Shown one piece after another: positions 1 through 8,829 of a DNA stretch of 64,000 nt. Origin of the DNA: Micromonospora sp. WMMD1120 (GTDB lineage Bacteria > Actinomycetota > Actinomycetes > Mycobacteriales > Micromonosporaceae); assembly GCF_029626235.1 (NCBI RefSeq), contig NZ_JARUBO010000005.1:5862001-5926000 (forward strand), in the 5' to 3' direction. The notes under the pieces were generated by a model. It was not told the DNA's origin. It was given only the letters and a program-made list of their open reading frames with translations, and did no database searches. Numbering within the stretch: position 1 is the first letter of the stretch; each line of letters starts with the position of its first letter. The position numbers were made by a program, and so were the translations under genes.

Positions 1-743
1 AACGCGCCGCCCAGGGACACCTGCACCGGGCGGTCGCCGTACCAGCTCAGCTCGATGACGGTGCCCTCCGGGGCGAGCAGGTCCAGAGCCTGTTGCAGGC
101 CGGCGCCGGTGGCGCTGGCGTGCACCACCAGGTCCCGGTCGCCGGACGCGTCCCCCGGGCCGGCGAAGTCGACGCCGAGCGCGCCGGCCACCCCGGCGCG
201 GCGGGCGTCGGTGTCGACAAGCTCCACGTGCACGCCGGGGAAACGGGCGAGCAGCGCCGCCACGCAGCACCCCACCATGCCCGCGCCGATGACGGTGACC
301 CGGTCGCCGAGCAGCGGCGCGGCGTCCCACAACGCGTTGACTGCCGTCTCCACGGTGCCCGCGAGCACCGCGCGGGCGGCCGGCACCCCGTCCGGGACCG
401 GCACCACGGCGGTGACCGGCACGACGTACGCGCTCTGGTGCGGGTGCAGGCAGAACACCGTACGCCCGAGCAGGTCGGCGGGGCCCTGCTCGACGACGCC
501 GACGCTGAGGTAGCCGTACTTGACCGGGCCGGGGAAGTCACCCTCCTGGAAGGGCGCGCGCATCGCGGCGTACTGGTCGGTCGGCACCCGGCCGGCGAAG
601 ACCAGCGTCTCGGTGCCCCGGCTGACGCCGGAGTAGCGGGCCTGGACCAGCACCTCGTCCGGTCCCGGGGCGGTCAGGGACACCGGCCGGATCTCCGCCA
701 CGCCGGGCTCCCGAACCCAGCAGGCGTACGCCTCGCGGTTCAC
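1..743 (-). CDS. zinc-type alcohol dehydrogenase-like protein (3' end cut by window)
   Basis: The minus-strand frame reads as a medium-chain dehydrogenase: after an N-terminal stretch beginning VNREAYACWVREPG come the GroES-like core (YSGVSRGTETLVFAG), a conserved GDFPGPVKYGY block and a Rossmann segment VIGAGMVGCCVAALL. The classical catalytic-zinc Cys/His set is not obvious, so this is the quinone-reductase-like or zinc-free branch, or a divergent member. I chose GTG at 743 because AGGGTGAGG lies about nine bases upstream and the protein then starts at the family's conserved N-terminus; an in-frame ATG at 788 would add 15 unlikely residues. The 3' end runs off the window, so substrate and operon partners cannot be read. 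In related actinobacteria similar genes stand next to pterin-related genes; that is recalled, not visible here. Confidence 0.75.
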   Translation of the reverse strand, partial: MNREAYACWVREPGVAEIRPVSLTAPGPDEVLVQARYSGVSRGTETLVFAGRVPTDQYAAMRAPFQEGDFPGPVKYGYLSVGVVEQGPADLLGRTVFCLHPHQSAYVVPVTAVVPVPDGVPAARAVLAGTVETAVNALWDAAPLLGDRVTVIGAGMVGCCVAALLARFPGVHVELVDTDARRAGVAGALGVDFAGPGDASGDRDLVVHASATGAGLQQALDLLAPEGTVIELSWYGDRPVQVSLGGA

Positions 744-870
744 CGTCGCGCACCTCACCCTCTGCTGCGGGCCACACCGTTCGGCCATGTCCGGCTCCCC
801 CGGTCGGGTTGTCGATCATAGACACGGAGGTACGACGTCGGCAGTTCGACGTTCCTCCGAGTCAGCGAGT

Positions 871-904
871 AGGACAAAAGCGACTTAAGGGCTTATATAG
901 CCCT
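871..904 (+). promoter_or_regulatory. promoter with hairpin over the -10 for the LPXTG repeat protein
   Basis: AGGACA at 871-876 and TATATA at 894-899 are spaced 17 bases apart and stand about 45 bases before the start of the large surface protein gene. The -10 is enclosed by a 6-bp inverted repeat, AGGGCT at 888-893 and AGCCCT at 899-904, with a TATAT loop. This is unusually AT-rich for the region. The arrangement suggests an operator or an attenuating hairpin, but only the sequence pattern supports it. Confidence 0.4.
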
Positions 905-942
905 ATAGGCTCCCGTCGCACAGGCGAACCAACGGGGGCGTG

Positions 943-3900
943 ATGAGGATTTCGTGGTGGGATGGCCGCAGGCCACGGGCGACGGCGCTGATCGCGGTCG
1001 GCGGCGTGCTGGCGCTCAACGGTCTGCTGGTGCCGACGCCCGCAGCGCCCACATTGGCCAACCGAACGCTGGCCGCGGTTGACGAGGCCGTCGGGCCGGT
1101 CGACCCGGTCGCCGCGGCGCTGAGCTTCGGGGTGATGACCGAGGGCGACGCCAACGTCGTCAACGACGAGAACGAGGGCACCCTCGCCGTCGGCGGTAAC
1201 CTCACCTTCGGCAACTACCAGCTCGCCGGGGTGACCGCCGGATCGTTCGTCGTGCCCGGCGACGCCAACCCGAGCGCCCTGGTCGTGGGTGGACGGGTGA
1301 ACTTCGCCGGCAGCGTCGGCGGCAGCCGCCTCCAGGTGCTGTCCAACGGCTACGCCAAGGTCGGCGACCTGACCGGGACCTTCGTCCGCGACACCGACAA
1401 CAACGGGGCACAGGTCAACACCCGGATTCTGCCGGCGAACAACTACGACGCCTCCCCCCGGGTCGAGCTGGTCACCCGGCAGCCCGTCGCGAGCGTCGGG
1501 CCCACCTCGCCGATCAACTTCGGGGCCGCCTTCGCCAGCTTCCGGGACACCACCGCCAGCCTCGCGACCTGCGACAACACGGTGGTGCTGCGGACTCCGA
1601 ACGGGGACGTGCTGCCCCGACCGATCCCGCCGGGCAGCAACGCCGTCGTGACGTTGACCCCGGGCGTGACGAACGTGCTCAACCTGAGCGCGGCGGACCT
1701 GGCCAACATCCAGATCCTGACCTTCGCCAGCCAGCCGACCGCCAGCACCCCGCTGCTGGTCAACGTGGACACCAGTGGGGTGGGCAACACGTTCGCCTGG
1801 ACCGCGCCGAACTTCGCCGGAATCGGCGGCGCGCAGGCCCGCTACGTGCTGTTCAACTTTCCGACCGCCACCGCGCTCACCCTCACCCCGAACGCCGCCA
1901 CCGTCGAGGGCAGCATCTACGCCCCCAACGCCAGCCTCACCGACCTGTCCGCCAGCAACACCGAGGGCAGTGTCATCAGCCGTACGCTGGACCACCGCGG
2001 CGGTGAGATCCACTACTTCCCGTTCAGCACCACCCTCGCCTGCGAGGGCGCCACCCCGGCCGACATCGCCCTGATCAAGTCGTCGACGACAGCGCTGATC
2101 ACCAGTGTCGGTCAGCAGGTGCCGTACTCGTTCCACGTGGTCAACACCGGCGGCGTCCCGCTGACCAACATCTCCGTCACCGACACCCAGACCCCGCCGT
2201 CGTCGAACGCCAACCTCGGCCCGATCACCTGCGCCGCCACCACCCTCGCCCCGGGCGCGCAGACCTCCTGCACCGCCACCTACACCGTCACGCAGGCCGA
2301 CCTGGACAACGACGGCGTCACCAACACCGCCACCGCCCGGGGCACCCCACCCACCGGTCCCCCGGTGATCTCCGAGCCGGGCACCCTGACCATCCCGGCC
2401 GAAGGGCTTACCGCCGCCGTCACTGTCGTTAAGTCCTCCACCACCACGTCGATCACGTCGGTCGGGCAGCAGGTCCCGTACCGCTTCCTGGTCGCCAACA
2501 CCGGTCAGCTCACGCTGACCACCGTCACCGTCACCGACACCCAGACCCCGCCGTCCTCCAACGCCAACCTCGGCCCGATCACCTGCCCGGTCACCACCCT
2601 CGCCCCCGGCGCCAGCACCACCTGCACCGCCACCTACACCGTCACCCAGGCCGACCTGGACAACGACGGCGTCACCAACGTCGCCATCGCCCAGGGCACC
2701 CCACCCGGCGGCGGCACCCCGGTCACCTCACCACCCTCGACGCTGACCATCCCGCAGGCCGGCCTGATCGCGTCGATCGCGATCACGAAGACCTCCACCA
2801 CCACGTCCATCACCACCGTCGGACAGCAGGTTCCATACCAGTTCCACGTGCTGAACACCGGCGGGCTCACGCTGACCACCGTCACCGTCACCGACACCCA
2901 GACCCCGCCGTCCTCCAACGCCAACCTCGGCCCGATCACCTGCCCGGTCACCACCCTCGCCCCGGGCGAGAGCACCACCTGCACCGCCACCTACACCGTC
3001 ACCCAGGCCGACCTGGACAACGACGGCGTCACCAACGTCGCCACCGCACGCGGCACCCCGCCGGGCGGCGCCCCTGTCGACTCCGCGCCCGCGACGCTGA
3101 CCATCCCGGAGAGCGGCCTGGTCGCCGCCATCGCGATCATCAAGACCTCCACCACCGCGTCGATCACCACGGTCGGGCAGCAGGTGCCGTACGCGTTCCA
3201 CGTCGTCAACACCGGTGGCTTCACCCTGACCAACGTCAGCGTCACCGACACGCAGACCCCGCCCTCGTCGAACGCCAACCTCGGCCCGATCACCTGCCCG
3301 GTCACCACCCTCGCCCCCGGCGCGAGCACCACCTGCACCGCCACCTACACCGTCACCCAGGCCGACCTGGACTTCGGGTCGGTCCGGGACAGCGCGACCG
3401 CGCAGGGCACCCCGCCCGGCGGTGGGACACCCGTGCAGTCGCCGCCGGCGACGCTGACCATCCCCGCCGACGTCGCCGTCCCCGGCATCTCGGTGGTGAA
3501 GTCGTCGACCACCCCGTCCATCACGTCGGTCGGGCAGCAGGTGCCGTACCGGTTCCTGGTCGCCAACACCGGCGGCGTGACGCTCAACGGGGTGAACGTC
3601 ACCGACGCGCAGACCCCGCCGTCCTCGAACGCCAACCTCGGCCCGATCACCTGCCCGGTCACCACCCTCGCCCCGGGCGAGAGCACCACCTGCACCGCCA
3701 CCTACACCGTCACCCAGGCCGACCTGGACAACGACGGCGTCACCGACGTCGCCACCGCGCACGGCACGCCGGCCGGCGGCGACACACCCATCGACTCGAC
3801 GCCCTCAACGCTGACCATCCCGGCGGCCGACCTGATCCCGTCGATCTCGGTGCTGAAGTCGTCCACCACCGTGTCGATCAGCACCGTCGGGCAGCAGGTG

Positions 3901-5793
3901 CCCTACCGGTTCCTGGTCGCCAACACCGGCACGGTGACGCTGACCTCGGTGAACGTCACCGACACGCAGACCCCGCCGTCCTCGAACGCCAACCTCGGCC
4001 CGATCACCTGCCCGGTCACCACCCTCGCCCCCGGCGCGAGCACCACCTGCACCGCCACCTACAGCGTCACCCAGGCCGACCTGGACAACAACGCGGTCAC
4101 CAACGTCGCCACCGCGCACGGCACCCCGCCGGGCGCCACGACGCCGATCGACTCGACGCCGTCGACGCTGACCATCCCGGACGCGGGGATCGTGGCCGCC
4201 ATCCAGGTCGTGAAGACCTCGCCGACGGTGTCCATCGACATGGTCGGGCAGCAGGTGCCGTACCGGTTCCTGGTGGTGAACACCGGTCAGCTCACGCTGG
4301 CGAACGTGTCCGTCACCGACACCCAGACCCCACCGTCGTCCAACGCCAACCTCGGCCCGATCACCTGCCCGGTCACCACCCTCGCCCCCGGCGCCAGCAC
4401 CACCTGCACCGCCACCTACACCGTCACCCAAACCGACCTGGACAACGACGGCGTCACCAACGTCGCCACCGCCCAGGGCACCCCACCCGGCGGCGGCACC
4501 CCGGTCACCTCACCACCCTCGACGCTGACCATCCCGCAGTCGGGTCTCGTCGCCGCCATCCAGGTGATCAAGTCGACGACCACCGTCGCCGTCACCGCGC
4601 CGGGCCAGCAGGTCCCGTACACCTTCCTGGTCGTCAACAGCGGCGGCTTCACCCTCACCGGGGTGACGGTCACCGACACCGTGCTGCCGCCGGCCGTGCG
4701 GGGCGTGCTCGGGCCGATCACCTGCGGTCCGCAGGACATCCCGAACGGACAGGTGACGCTCGCGCCGGGCGCCTCCATCCAGTGCCGGACGACCTACACG
4801 GTGACGGAGGAGGACTTCGCCGGCTCGTCGCTGCGCAACGTCGCCACGGCCACCGGCACCCCGCCGTTCGGGCCGCCCCCGGTCTCGCCGCCGTCGCCGC
4901 TGGACATCCCGATCCCGCACCCGTCGATCGCCATCACCAAGTCGGTGACGCCCACTGTGGTGTCCGCGGCCGGTGACGTGGTCACCTACCGGTTCGTGGT
5001 GACCAACACCGGCAACACCCCGCTCGGCGCGGTGACCGTCGACGAGACCGACTTCTCCGGCACCGGCACCCCCGGGGAGATCACCTGCGGCACCCCACCG
5101 GTCGTCAACGGCTCCGTCACGCTGCCCGCCGGGGCCAGCACCACCTGCGCCTCGACCTACGCGGTCACCGCCGCCGACATCGAGGCCGGGCGGATCACCA
5201 ACACGGCCGTCGCCGTCGGCACGCCGCCGACCGTCCCCGGGCAGGAACCACCCGCACCGGTACGCTCCGCGCCGGCCACCGCCGAGGTCACCGCGACCCG
5301 GGGCGCGGCGATCACCGTGGTGAAGTCCAGCAGCACCGGGAAGATCAGCCACCCGGGGCAGCGGGTCCCGTTCCAGTTCGTGGTCACCAACACCGGGCAG
5401 GTCCCGCTGACCGCTGTGACGATCACCGACGTCCCGAGCGCCCCCGCCTCGGCGGCCAACCTCGGGCCGATCACCTGCGGGCCGGAGCGGACACCGAACG
5501 GCTCGGTCACGCTCGCGGCGGGTGCCGCGGTGACCTGCACGGCGACGTACACGGTCAGCAAGGCCGACTACCACCACGGCTCGCTGCGCAACACAGCGAC
5601 GGTTACCGGCACCCCACCGGAGGGCCCGGCGCCGGTCTCCCCCGAGTCCACCATCACCATCCCGGTGAAGGGGAAGCTCCCGGTGACCGGCACGGCGTTC
5701 CCGATCGGCGGCTGGATGGCCGCCGGCGTGCTCGCGGTGCTGCTCGGGGCGGCCCTGCTGCTGATCGTGCGGCAGCGCAGGATTCGCGCCTAG
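943..5793 (+). CDS. LPXTG-anchored choice-of-anchor A protein with ten DUF11/DUF7507-type repeats
   Basis: This 1616-residue protein has an Arg-rich signal peptide followed by a hydrophobic core (about residues 10-35), a choice-of-anchor A domain (about 45-370, with the typical LSFGVMTEGDANVVN start and adhesin-like beta structure), then ten tandem Ig-like repeats of about 119 residues (about 373-1575), and a cell-wall sorting signal at the end: LPVTG, a hydrophobic span and the charged tail RQRRIRA. A sortase should link it to peptidoglycan, so it is probably a long stalk or adhesin. ATG at 943 is preferred to GTG at 940 because GGGGG at 934-938 leaves four bases before it. The gene stands alone: its own promoter lies upstream and a strong hairpin follows. 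Repeats 2-7 are nearly identical at DNA level, which points to recent expansion or gene conversion and to length variation between strains. Confidence 0.88.
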   Translation: MRISWWDGRRPRATALIAVGGVLALNGLLVPTPAAPTLANRTLAAVDEAVGPVDPVAAALSFGVMTEGDANVVNDENEGTLAVGGNLTFGNYQLAGVTAGSFVVPGDANPSALVVGGRVNFAGSVGGSRLQVLSNGYAKVGDLTGTFVRDTDNNGAQVNTRILPANNYDASPRVELVTRQPVASVGPTSPINFGAAFASFRDTTASLATCDNTVVLRTPNGDVLPRPIPPGSNAVVTLTPGVTNVLNLSAADLANIQILTFASQPTASTPLLVNVDTSGVGNTFAWTAPNFAGIGGAQARYVLFNFPTATALTLTPNAATVEGSIYAPNASLTDLSASNTEGSVISRTLDHRGGEIHYFPFSTTLACEGATPADIALIKSSTTALITSVGQQVPYSFHVVNTGGVPLTNISVTDTQTPPSSNANLGPITCAATTLAPGAQTSCTATYTVTQADLDNDGVTNTATARGTPPTGPPVISEPGTLTIPAEGLTAAVTVVKSSTTTSITSVGQQVPYRFLVANTGQLTLTTVTVTDTQTPPSSNANLGPITCPVTTLAPGASTTCTATYTVTQADLDNDGVTNVAIAQGTPPGGGTPVTSPPSTLTIPQAGLIASIAITKTSTTTSITTVGQQVPYQFHVLNTGGLTLTTVTVTDTQTPPSSNANLGPITCPVTTLAPGESTTCTATYTVTQADLDNDGVTNVATARGTPPGGAPVDSAPATLTIPESGLVAAIAIIKTSTTASITTVGQQVPYAFHVVNTGGFTLTNVSVTDTQTPPSSNANLGPITCPVTTLAPGASTTCTATYTVTQADLDFGSVRDSATAQGTPPGGGTPVQSPPATLTIPADVAVPGISVVKSSTTPSITSVGQQVPYRFLVANTGGVTLNGVNVTDAQTPPSSNANLGPITCPVTTLAPGESTTCTATYTVTQADLDNDGVTDVATAHGTPAGGDTPIDSTPSTLTIPAADLIPSISVLKSSTTVSISTVGQQVPYRFLVANTGTVTLTSVNVTDTQTPPSSNANLGPITCPVTTLAPGASTTCTATYSVTQADLDNNAVTNVATAHGTPPGATTPIDSTPSTLTIPDAGIVAAIQVVKTSPTVSIDMVGQQVPYRFLVVNTGQLTLANVSVTDTQTPPSSNANLGPITCPVTTLAPGASTTCTATYTVTQTDLDNDGVTNVATAQGTPPGGGTPVTSPPSTLTIPQSGLVAAIQVIKSTTTVAVTAPGQQVPYTFLVVNSGGFTLTGVTVTDTVLPPAVRGVLGPITCGPQDIPNGQVTLAPGASIQCRTTYTVTEEDFAGSSLRNVATATGTPPFGPPPVSPPSPLDIPIPHPSIAITKSVTPTVVSAAGDVVTYRFVVTNTGNTPLGAVTVDETDFSGTGTPGEITCGTPPVVNGSVTLPAGASTTCASTYAVTAADIEAGRITNTAVAVGTPPTVPGQEPPAPVRSAPATAEVTATRGAAITVVKSSSTGKISHPGQRVPFQFVVTNTGQVPLTAVTITDVPSAPASAANLGPITCGPERTPNGSVTLAAGAAVTCTATYTVSKADYHHGSLRNTATVTGTPPEGPAPVSPESTITIPVKGKLPVTGTAFPIGGWMAAGVLAVLLGAALLLIVRQRRIRA
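2062..5670 (+). repeat. ten in-frame tandem repeats, about 357 bp each
   Basis: Units begin at about 2062, 2419, 2776, 3130, 3487, 3844, 4201, 4558, 4930 and 5311, each opening with an I-x-[VI]-[IVL]-K-[ST] motif and containing GQQVPY (GQRVPF in the last unit, absent in the ninth) and the VTNTG/VANTG motif. The first seven units also share long runs such as the segment encoding SSNANLGPITC and CTATYTVTQADLD. The eighth to tenth units are more diverged and slightly longer. The period is a multiple of three, so changes in copy number keep the frame. Confidence 0.9.
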
Positions 5794-5805
5794 CGCGGAT
5801 TGGTC

Positions 5806-5844
5806 GCGAGGGTCGGACCGGAGGGGAACCGGTCCGGCCCTCGC
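5806..5844 (+). terminator. strong intrinsic-type hairpin after the surface protein gene
   Basis: GCGAGGG-TCGGACCGG pairs with CCGGTCCGG-CCCTCGC (16 pairs including one G-T wobble) around the loop AGGGGAA. It begins 13 bases after the TAG stop. There is no T-run, which is usual for high-GC actinobacteria. It lies between two convergent genes and could serve both. Confidence 0.7.
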
Positions 5845-5882
5845 GGCGTGTGCACCCTGTTAGGAGATCCGCACCAACCCGC

Positions 5883-7082
5883 TCAGCCCATCCCGAGCCG
5901 GACGGCGAGCTGAGCGATCGTGGTCGGGGCGCGCGGGTCACGGGCAACCTCGGCGACGACGTCCCGGGCGACAGGCCGACAGCTGATCTCAGCCGGTGCG
6001 GTGCGCTCGACCTCGGTCACCATACGGGCGGCGTTGCCCACGTCTCCGGCGTGCAGGTAGGCGCGGGCAATGTCCAGCAAATGCGCGGCGCGGTGCTCGG
6101 TGGGTAGCCATCGCCAGCCGGAGCGCGCGATGGCCTTCTCATGCCAGGCGATCGCCGCACAAGCGTCACCGAATTCGACGGTCACAGCGGCGCGGGCCAG
6201 GTCGACGGCGGTGGGACCGAAACCGGTGCGGTGATGGTCGTACCCATCGCCAACACGCTCCGCCATGCCGGCGGCCTCGTCGATCAGCTCGTCGGCGGCG
6301 GACTCGTTCCCGTCCTGCGCCGCCGCCAGGCCGGCGTGGATGAGCAGGGTCCCGCACAGGGACAGTTCCGCAGGCGTGCCGGACTCGATCATGGGCGGAG
6401 CGCTCCGGGACGCGGCGGCGCGCATCACCGACCCCGCCTCCCGCGTGCGACCGAGTGCGCGCAACACCTGGCCGAGCTGGACCGCTGCGGCGGCCACCAG
6501 CTCCCGATCATCCGTGGCGACCAGCATCGCCCGATCCACGGCCAGCCAGGCCAGCTCGGCATCACCGAGCTTGACCAGCAGAGCAGCGGTGAGCCGGTAC
6601 GCCTCGACCAGCGCCACGCGACCCGAGCGCTGATCGTGGGCACAGGTGCGCTGCGCGTTGGTGAGCAGGCCCGGCATCAGGTTGACCACCTGTGGGTAGC
6701 GGGCGTGCTGAAACGTCGTCCACGCGTACCCCACGTCGCCCAGCAATCGGTCCACCGGCAATACCGGATTGCCTGCCGGCCTGCCGAACGGGATCTCGTA
6801 GCGGGACAGCGCGGCCCTGATCCGCTCGACGCCGTCGCCGCGACCCATTGCCGGAACCGGCACGACGTCCTGGCCGACGAGGGCGGCGGTGTCGATGCGG
6901 AGCACGCGGGCGATCTCCTGAAGCGTCGACAGCCTGTCCAGCGACCGCACACCCCGCTCGACCTTGTCGACCCAACTTTTCGACTTGCCGAGCCGGTCGG
7001 CGAACACCTGCTGCGACAGCCGCCGCCGACCCCGCCAGTACGCCACCCGCCGCCCCACCGGCAACAGCTCAACGCTGCCCAA
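5883..7082 (-). CDS. XRE-family helix-turn-helix regulator with C-terminal TPR-like sensor region
   Basis: The protein has 399 residues. Residues about 8-65 form a lambda-repressor-like HTH (GRRVAYWRGRRRLSQQVFAD, then KSKSWVDKVERG). The remaining 330 residues are alpha-helical and rich in Ala/Leu/Arg, like the TPR-type ligand-sensing half of large actinobacterial XRE regulators. It is translated after a 56-residue protein with a 14-base overlap (7069-7082), so the two are one operon, and it is divergent from another XRE gene at 7390. Its target and ligand are unknown. The convergent surface protein gene ends 89 bases away and is separated by a hairpin. Confidence 0.8.
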   Translation of the reverse strand: MGSVELLPVGRRVAYWRGRRRLSQQVFADRLGKSKSWVDKVERGVRSLDRLSTLQEIARVLRIDTAALVGQDVVPVPAMGRGDGVERIRAALSRYEIPFGRPAGNPVLPVDRLLGDVGYAWTTFQHARYPQVVNLMPGLLTNAQRTCAHDQRSGRVALVEAYRLTAALLVKLGDAELAWLAVDRAMLVATDDRELVAAAAVQLGQVLRALGRTREAGSVMRAAASRSAPPMIESGTPAELSLCGTLLIHAGLAAAQDGNESAADELIDEAAGMAERVGDGYDHHRTGFGPTAVDLARAAVTVEFGDACAAIAWHEKAIARSGWRWLPTEHRAAHLLDIARAYLHAGDVGNAARMVTEVERTAPAEISCRPVARDVVAEVARDPRAPTTIAQLAVRLGMG

Positions 7083-7239
7083 GACGCCACCGCCGATCCG
7101 GAATCGCCCGCGTCGTCTCCTCGGCTGGTATCCGATCCGCCTCCGCCTCGGCGAGAAGCCGCCGCTTGGCAGCCGCCCGCTCGGCCGCCTGGATCTGCTC
7201 GCCCCGAGTCATCGCGCGCTCGTCGTCCGCACCCGGCAT
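7069..7239 (-). CDS. small Arg/Ala-rich hypothetical protein, partner of the XRE regulator
   Basis: The 56-residue product begins MPGADDERAMTRGEQIQAA and is mostly charged, predicted helical, with no membrane segment or recognisable domain. The start at 7239 is set by GGAGG six bases upstream. The gene overlaps the regulator gene downstream by 14 bases in a different frame, so coupled translation is likely. I recognise no family. It could be an accessory peptide for the regulator or just a conserved small neighbour. Confidence 0.6.
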   Translation of the reverse strand: MPGADDERAMTRGEQIQAAERAAAKRRLLAEAEADRIPAEETTRAIPDRRWRLGQR

Positions 7240-7346
7240 CTCACACCTCCGCCAGTAGAAAGCGGCGGCACGCCGACCGTCGCAGATCCACAGTGACGTC
7301 GGGTTGTCACCTGCTGCGACGGCACAACAGCCGACAATCAGACCAC

Positions 7347-7382
7347 TTGACCGGCGACATTGGGGCGACACATAGCTATGGT
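7347..7382 (+). promoter_or_regulatory. candidate leaderless promoter of the 7390 regulator
   Basis: TATGGT at 7377-7382 is seven bases from ATG at 7390, the spacing of a leaderless transcript, and no ribosome-binding site precedes that ATG. An alternative -10, TAGCTA at 7373-7378, is 20 bases after TTGACC at 7347-7352. Which is used cannot be decided by eye. Confidence 0.35.
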
Positions 7383-7389
7383 GACAGTC

Positions 7390-8139
7390 ATGGCCGCCCC
7401 CAACACCGCCCTCCGCGCCGTCCGCACCGGCATGCGCATGTCTCAGGACGACTTCGCTCGCGCCCTCCAGGCCGCCGGCCACCGCGTCGGCGAGCCCAAT
7501 GACGCCAACAAGAGACTCGTGCAGCGATGGGAGTCCGGCGCGATCGCCGCGCCGCGTCCCGTCTACGCCCGCGCGCTGGAGGTCGTCACCGGCCTACCCA
7601 TCTCACTGCTGGGCTTCGTCGCGGTTCCTGACGGTCATGTCACTGACGACGAACACGGGGGCCATGACCTGACCTCGCCCGTCTCCAGCCTGGCCACGCC
7701 GACACCAACGGCCAAGCCGGCCACGGCCCACCGGTCGTACGAGGGTGTGTGGCTCAGCCGCTACCAGTACTACTCCAGTGGCCGGGACGACTCTTTCGCC
7801 GGGCAACACTTCGTGGTTCTGCTTCAGCACGGCGATCGTCTGACCGCGCGCAGCCTGCCCGGCTCAGCGGCGTCATCTCTCTCACTGGACCTGACGGTGG
7901 ACGGTGCCGTCGTCACCGGCACCTGGGTGGAGCAGACCGATCCAGCCGGTTACTACCGGGGCGCCCGGTACCACGGTGCGATCCAACTCCTCGCCGAGCC
8001 GACGGGTCGACGGATGGCCGGAAAGTGGGTTGGTTTCGGCAAGGACATGGACGTCAACACCGGCCCGTGGGAACTCGTCTTTCAGGACGCCTCGACGTCC
8101 AAGGCGACGCTCGACCGCTACAACACGTCCGCGACGTAG
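7390..8139 (+). CDS. HTH (XRE-like) protein with an unassigned beta-rich C-terminal domain
   Basis: The 249-residue product has an N-terminal helix-turn-helix (TALRAVRTGMRMSQDDFARA ... KRLVQRWESG) that includes the QRWESG recognition-helix signature of Cro/C1-like proteins, a Thr/Pro-rich linker near residues 90-115, and a C-terminal 130-residue domain rich in aromatic and Gly residues (YEGVWLSRYQYYSSGRDDSF, GTWVEQTDPAGYYRGARYHG, GKWVGFGKDMD). That last part looks like a small beta-barrel or lipocalin-like fold and may bind a ligand. ATG at 7390 fits a leaderless promoter; ATG at 7378 would add four residues. It is divergent from the 56-residue protein/XRE pair. Function is unknown beyond probable DNA binding. 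Confidence 0.65.
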   Translation: MAAPNTALRAVRTGMRMSQDDFARALQAAGHRVGEPNDANKRLVQRWESGAIAAPRPVYARALEVVTGLPISLLGFVAVPDGHVTDDEHGGHDLTSPVSSLATPTPTAKPATAHRSYEGVWLSRYQYYSSGRDDSFAGQHFVVLLQHGDRLTARSLPGSAASSLSLDLTVDGAVVTGTWVEQTDPAGYYRGARYHGAIQLLAEPTGRRMAGKWVGFGKDMDVNTGPWELVFQDASTSKATLDRYNTSAT

Positions 8140-8229
8140 CGCGCTGAGGCGCGGCGCGGCCGGCTGCCGGCTCGCCTCAGCGGTTCTGTGTCGTAAGCTG
8201 GCCGACTTTGATTCTTCGGGGAGGTCGGG

Positions 8230-8829
8230 TTGGCTCAGTACCCGCAGGAGGTCGTACACCGCTTTCATGCACCGCCTGAGCAGGCAGATGGCGGCTTGGT
8301 GGGGGAAGCCCCGAAAAGCTGGCAGTCGATCAGCATCCAGGATTACGACCCGGCGTGGACTGCTCGATACGCTGCCACCAACGCCCTGCTGAATGAGGTC
8401 TTGGGCGAGCTGATCCTGCACAGCGAACACGTGGGATCCACATCGGTGCCGGGCCTGGCGGCCAAGCCCATCATCGACATCGACCTCCTCCTCGAAGACA
8501 CGGCGGACGAGTCCCGCTACGTCCCCGCCCTTGAAGGAGTCGGCTACCGACTGGTTCTCCGCCAGCCGTGGTGGCACGGGCACCGGATGTTGGTTGGCCC
8601 CGCGGAGGACATCAATCTTCACGTTTGGCCGCAGGACGCGCCCGAACCGATCAGGCACAGGCTCTTCCGCGACTGGCTGCGCTCGCATCCAGAAGACCGA
8701 GAGCTCTACGCCGCGACCAAGCGGCGCCTGGCGCGGGAGACGGCCCACCGAGCCGATGACTACAGCCTGGCGAAGAACGACGTCATCGACCGGATCCTTG
8801 CCCGCATCTTCGCGGCAGCCAGCGTCTAG
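8230..8829 (+). CDS. GrpB / UPF0157 family protein
   Basis: The 199-residue protein carries the family hallmarks: the DYDPAWTARY entry, HVGSTSVPGLAAKPIIDIDL with the GSTS...DIDL nucleotidyltransferase-like signature, a central HGHRMLVG and the C-terminal HRADDYSLAKNDVIDRIL helix. GrpB proteins belong to the nucleotidyltransferase superfamily and most have no assigned substrate. A TTG start at 8230 is supported by GGGGAGG at 8218-8224; the first 30 residues are poorly conserved, so the effective domain starts near WQSISIQDYD. The last four bases overlap the convergent esterase gene. Confidence 0.8.
   Translation: MAQYPQEVVHRFHAPPEQADGGLVGEAPKSWQSISIQDYDPAWTARYAATNALLNEVLGELILHSEHVGSTSVPGLAAKPIIDIDLLLEDTADESRYVPALEGVGYRLVLRQPWWHGHRMLVGPAEDINLHVWPQDAPEPIRHRLFRDWLRSHPEDRELYAATKRRLARETAHRADDYSLAKNDVIDRILARIFAAASV

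Noticed and set aside
2728..5577. Several minus-strand open frames opposite the repeat protein
   Set aside because: They only mirror the tandem repeats (Val/Gly/Arg-rich repeats) and have no start signals.
2062..5670. CRISPR-like regular repetition
   Set aside because: The period is 357 bp, in frame and coding; there are no spacers or short direct repeats.
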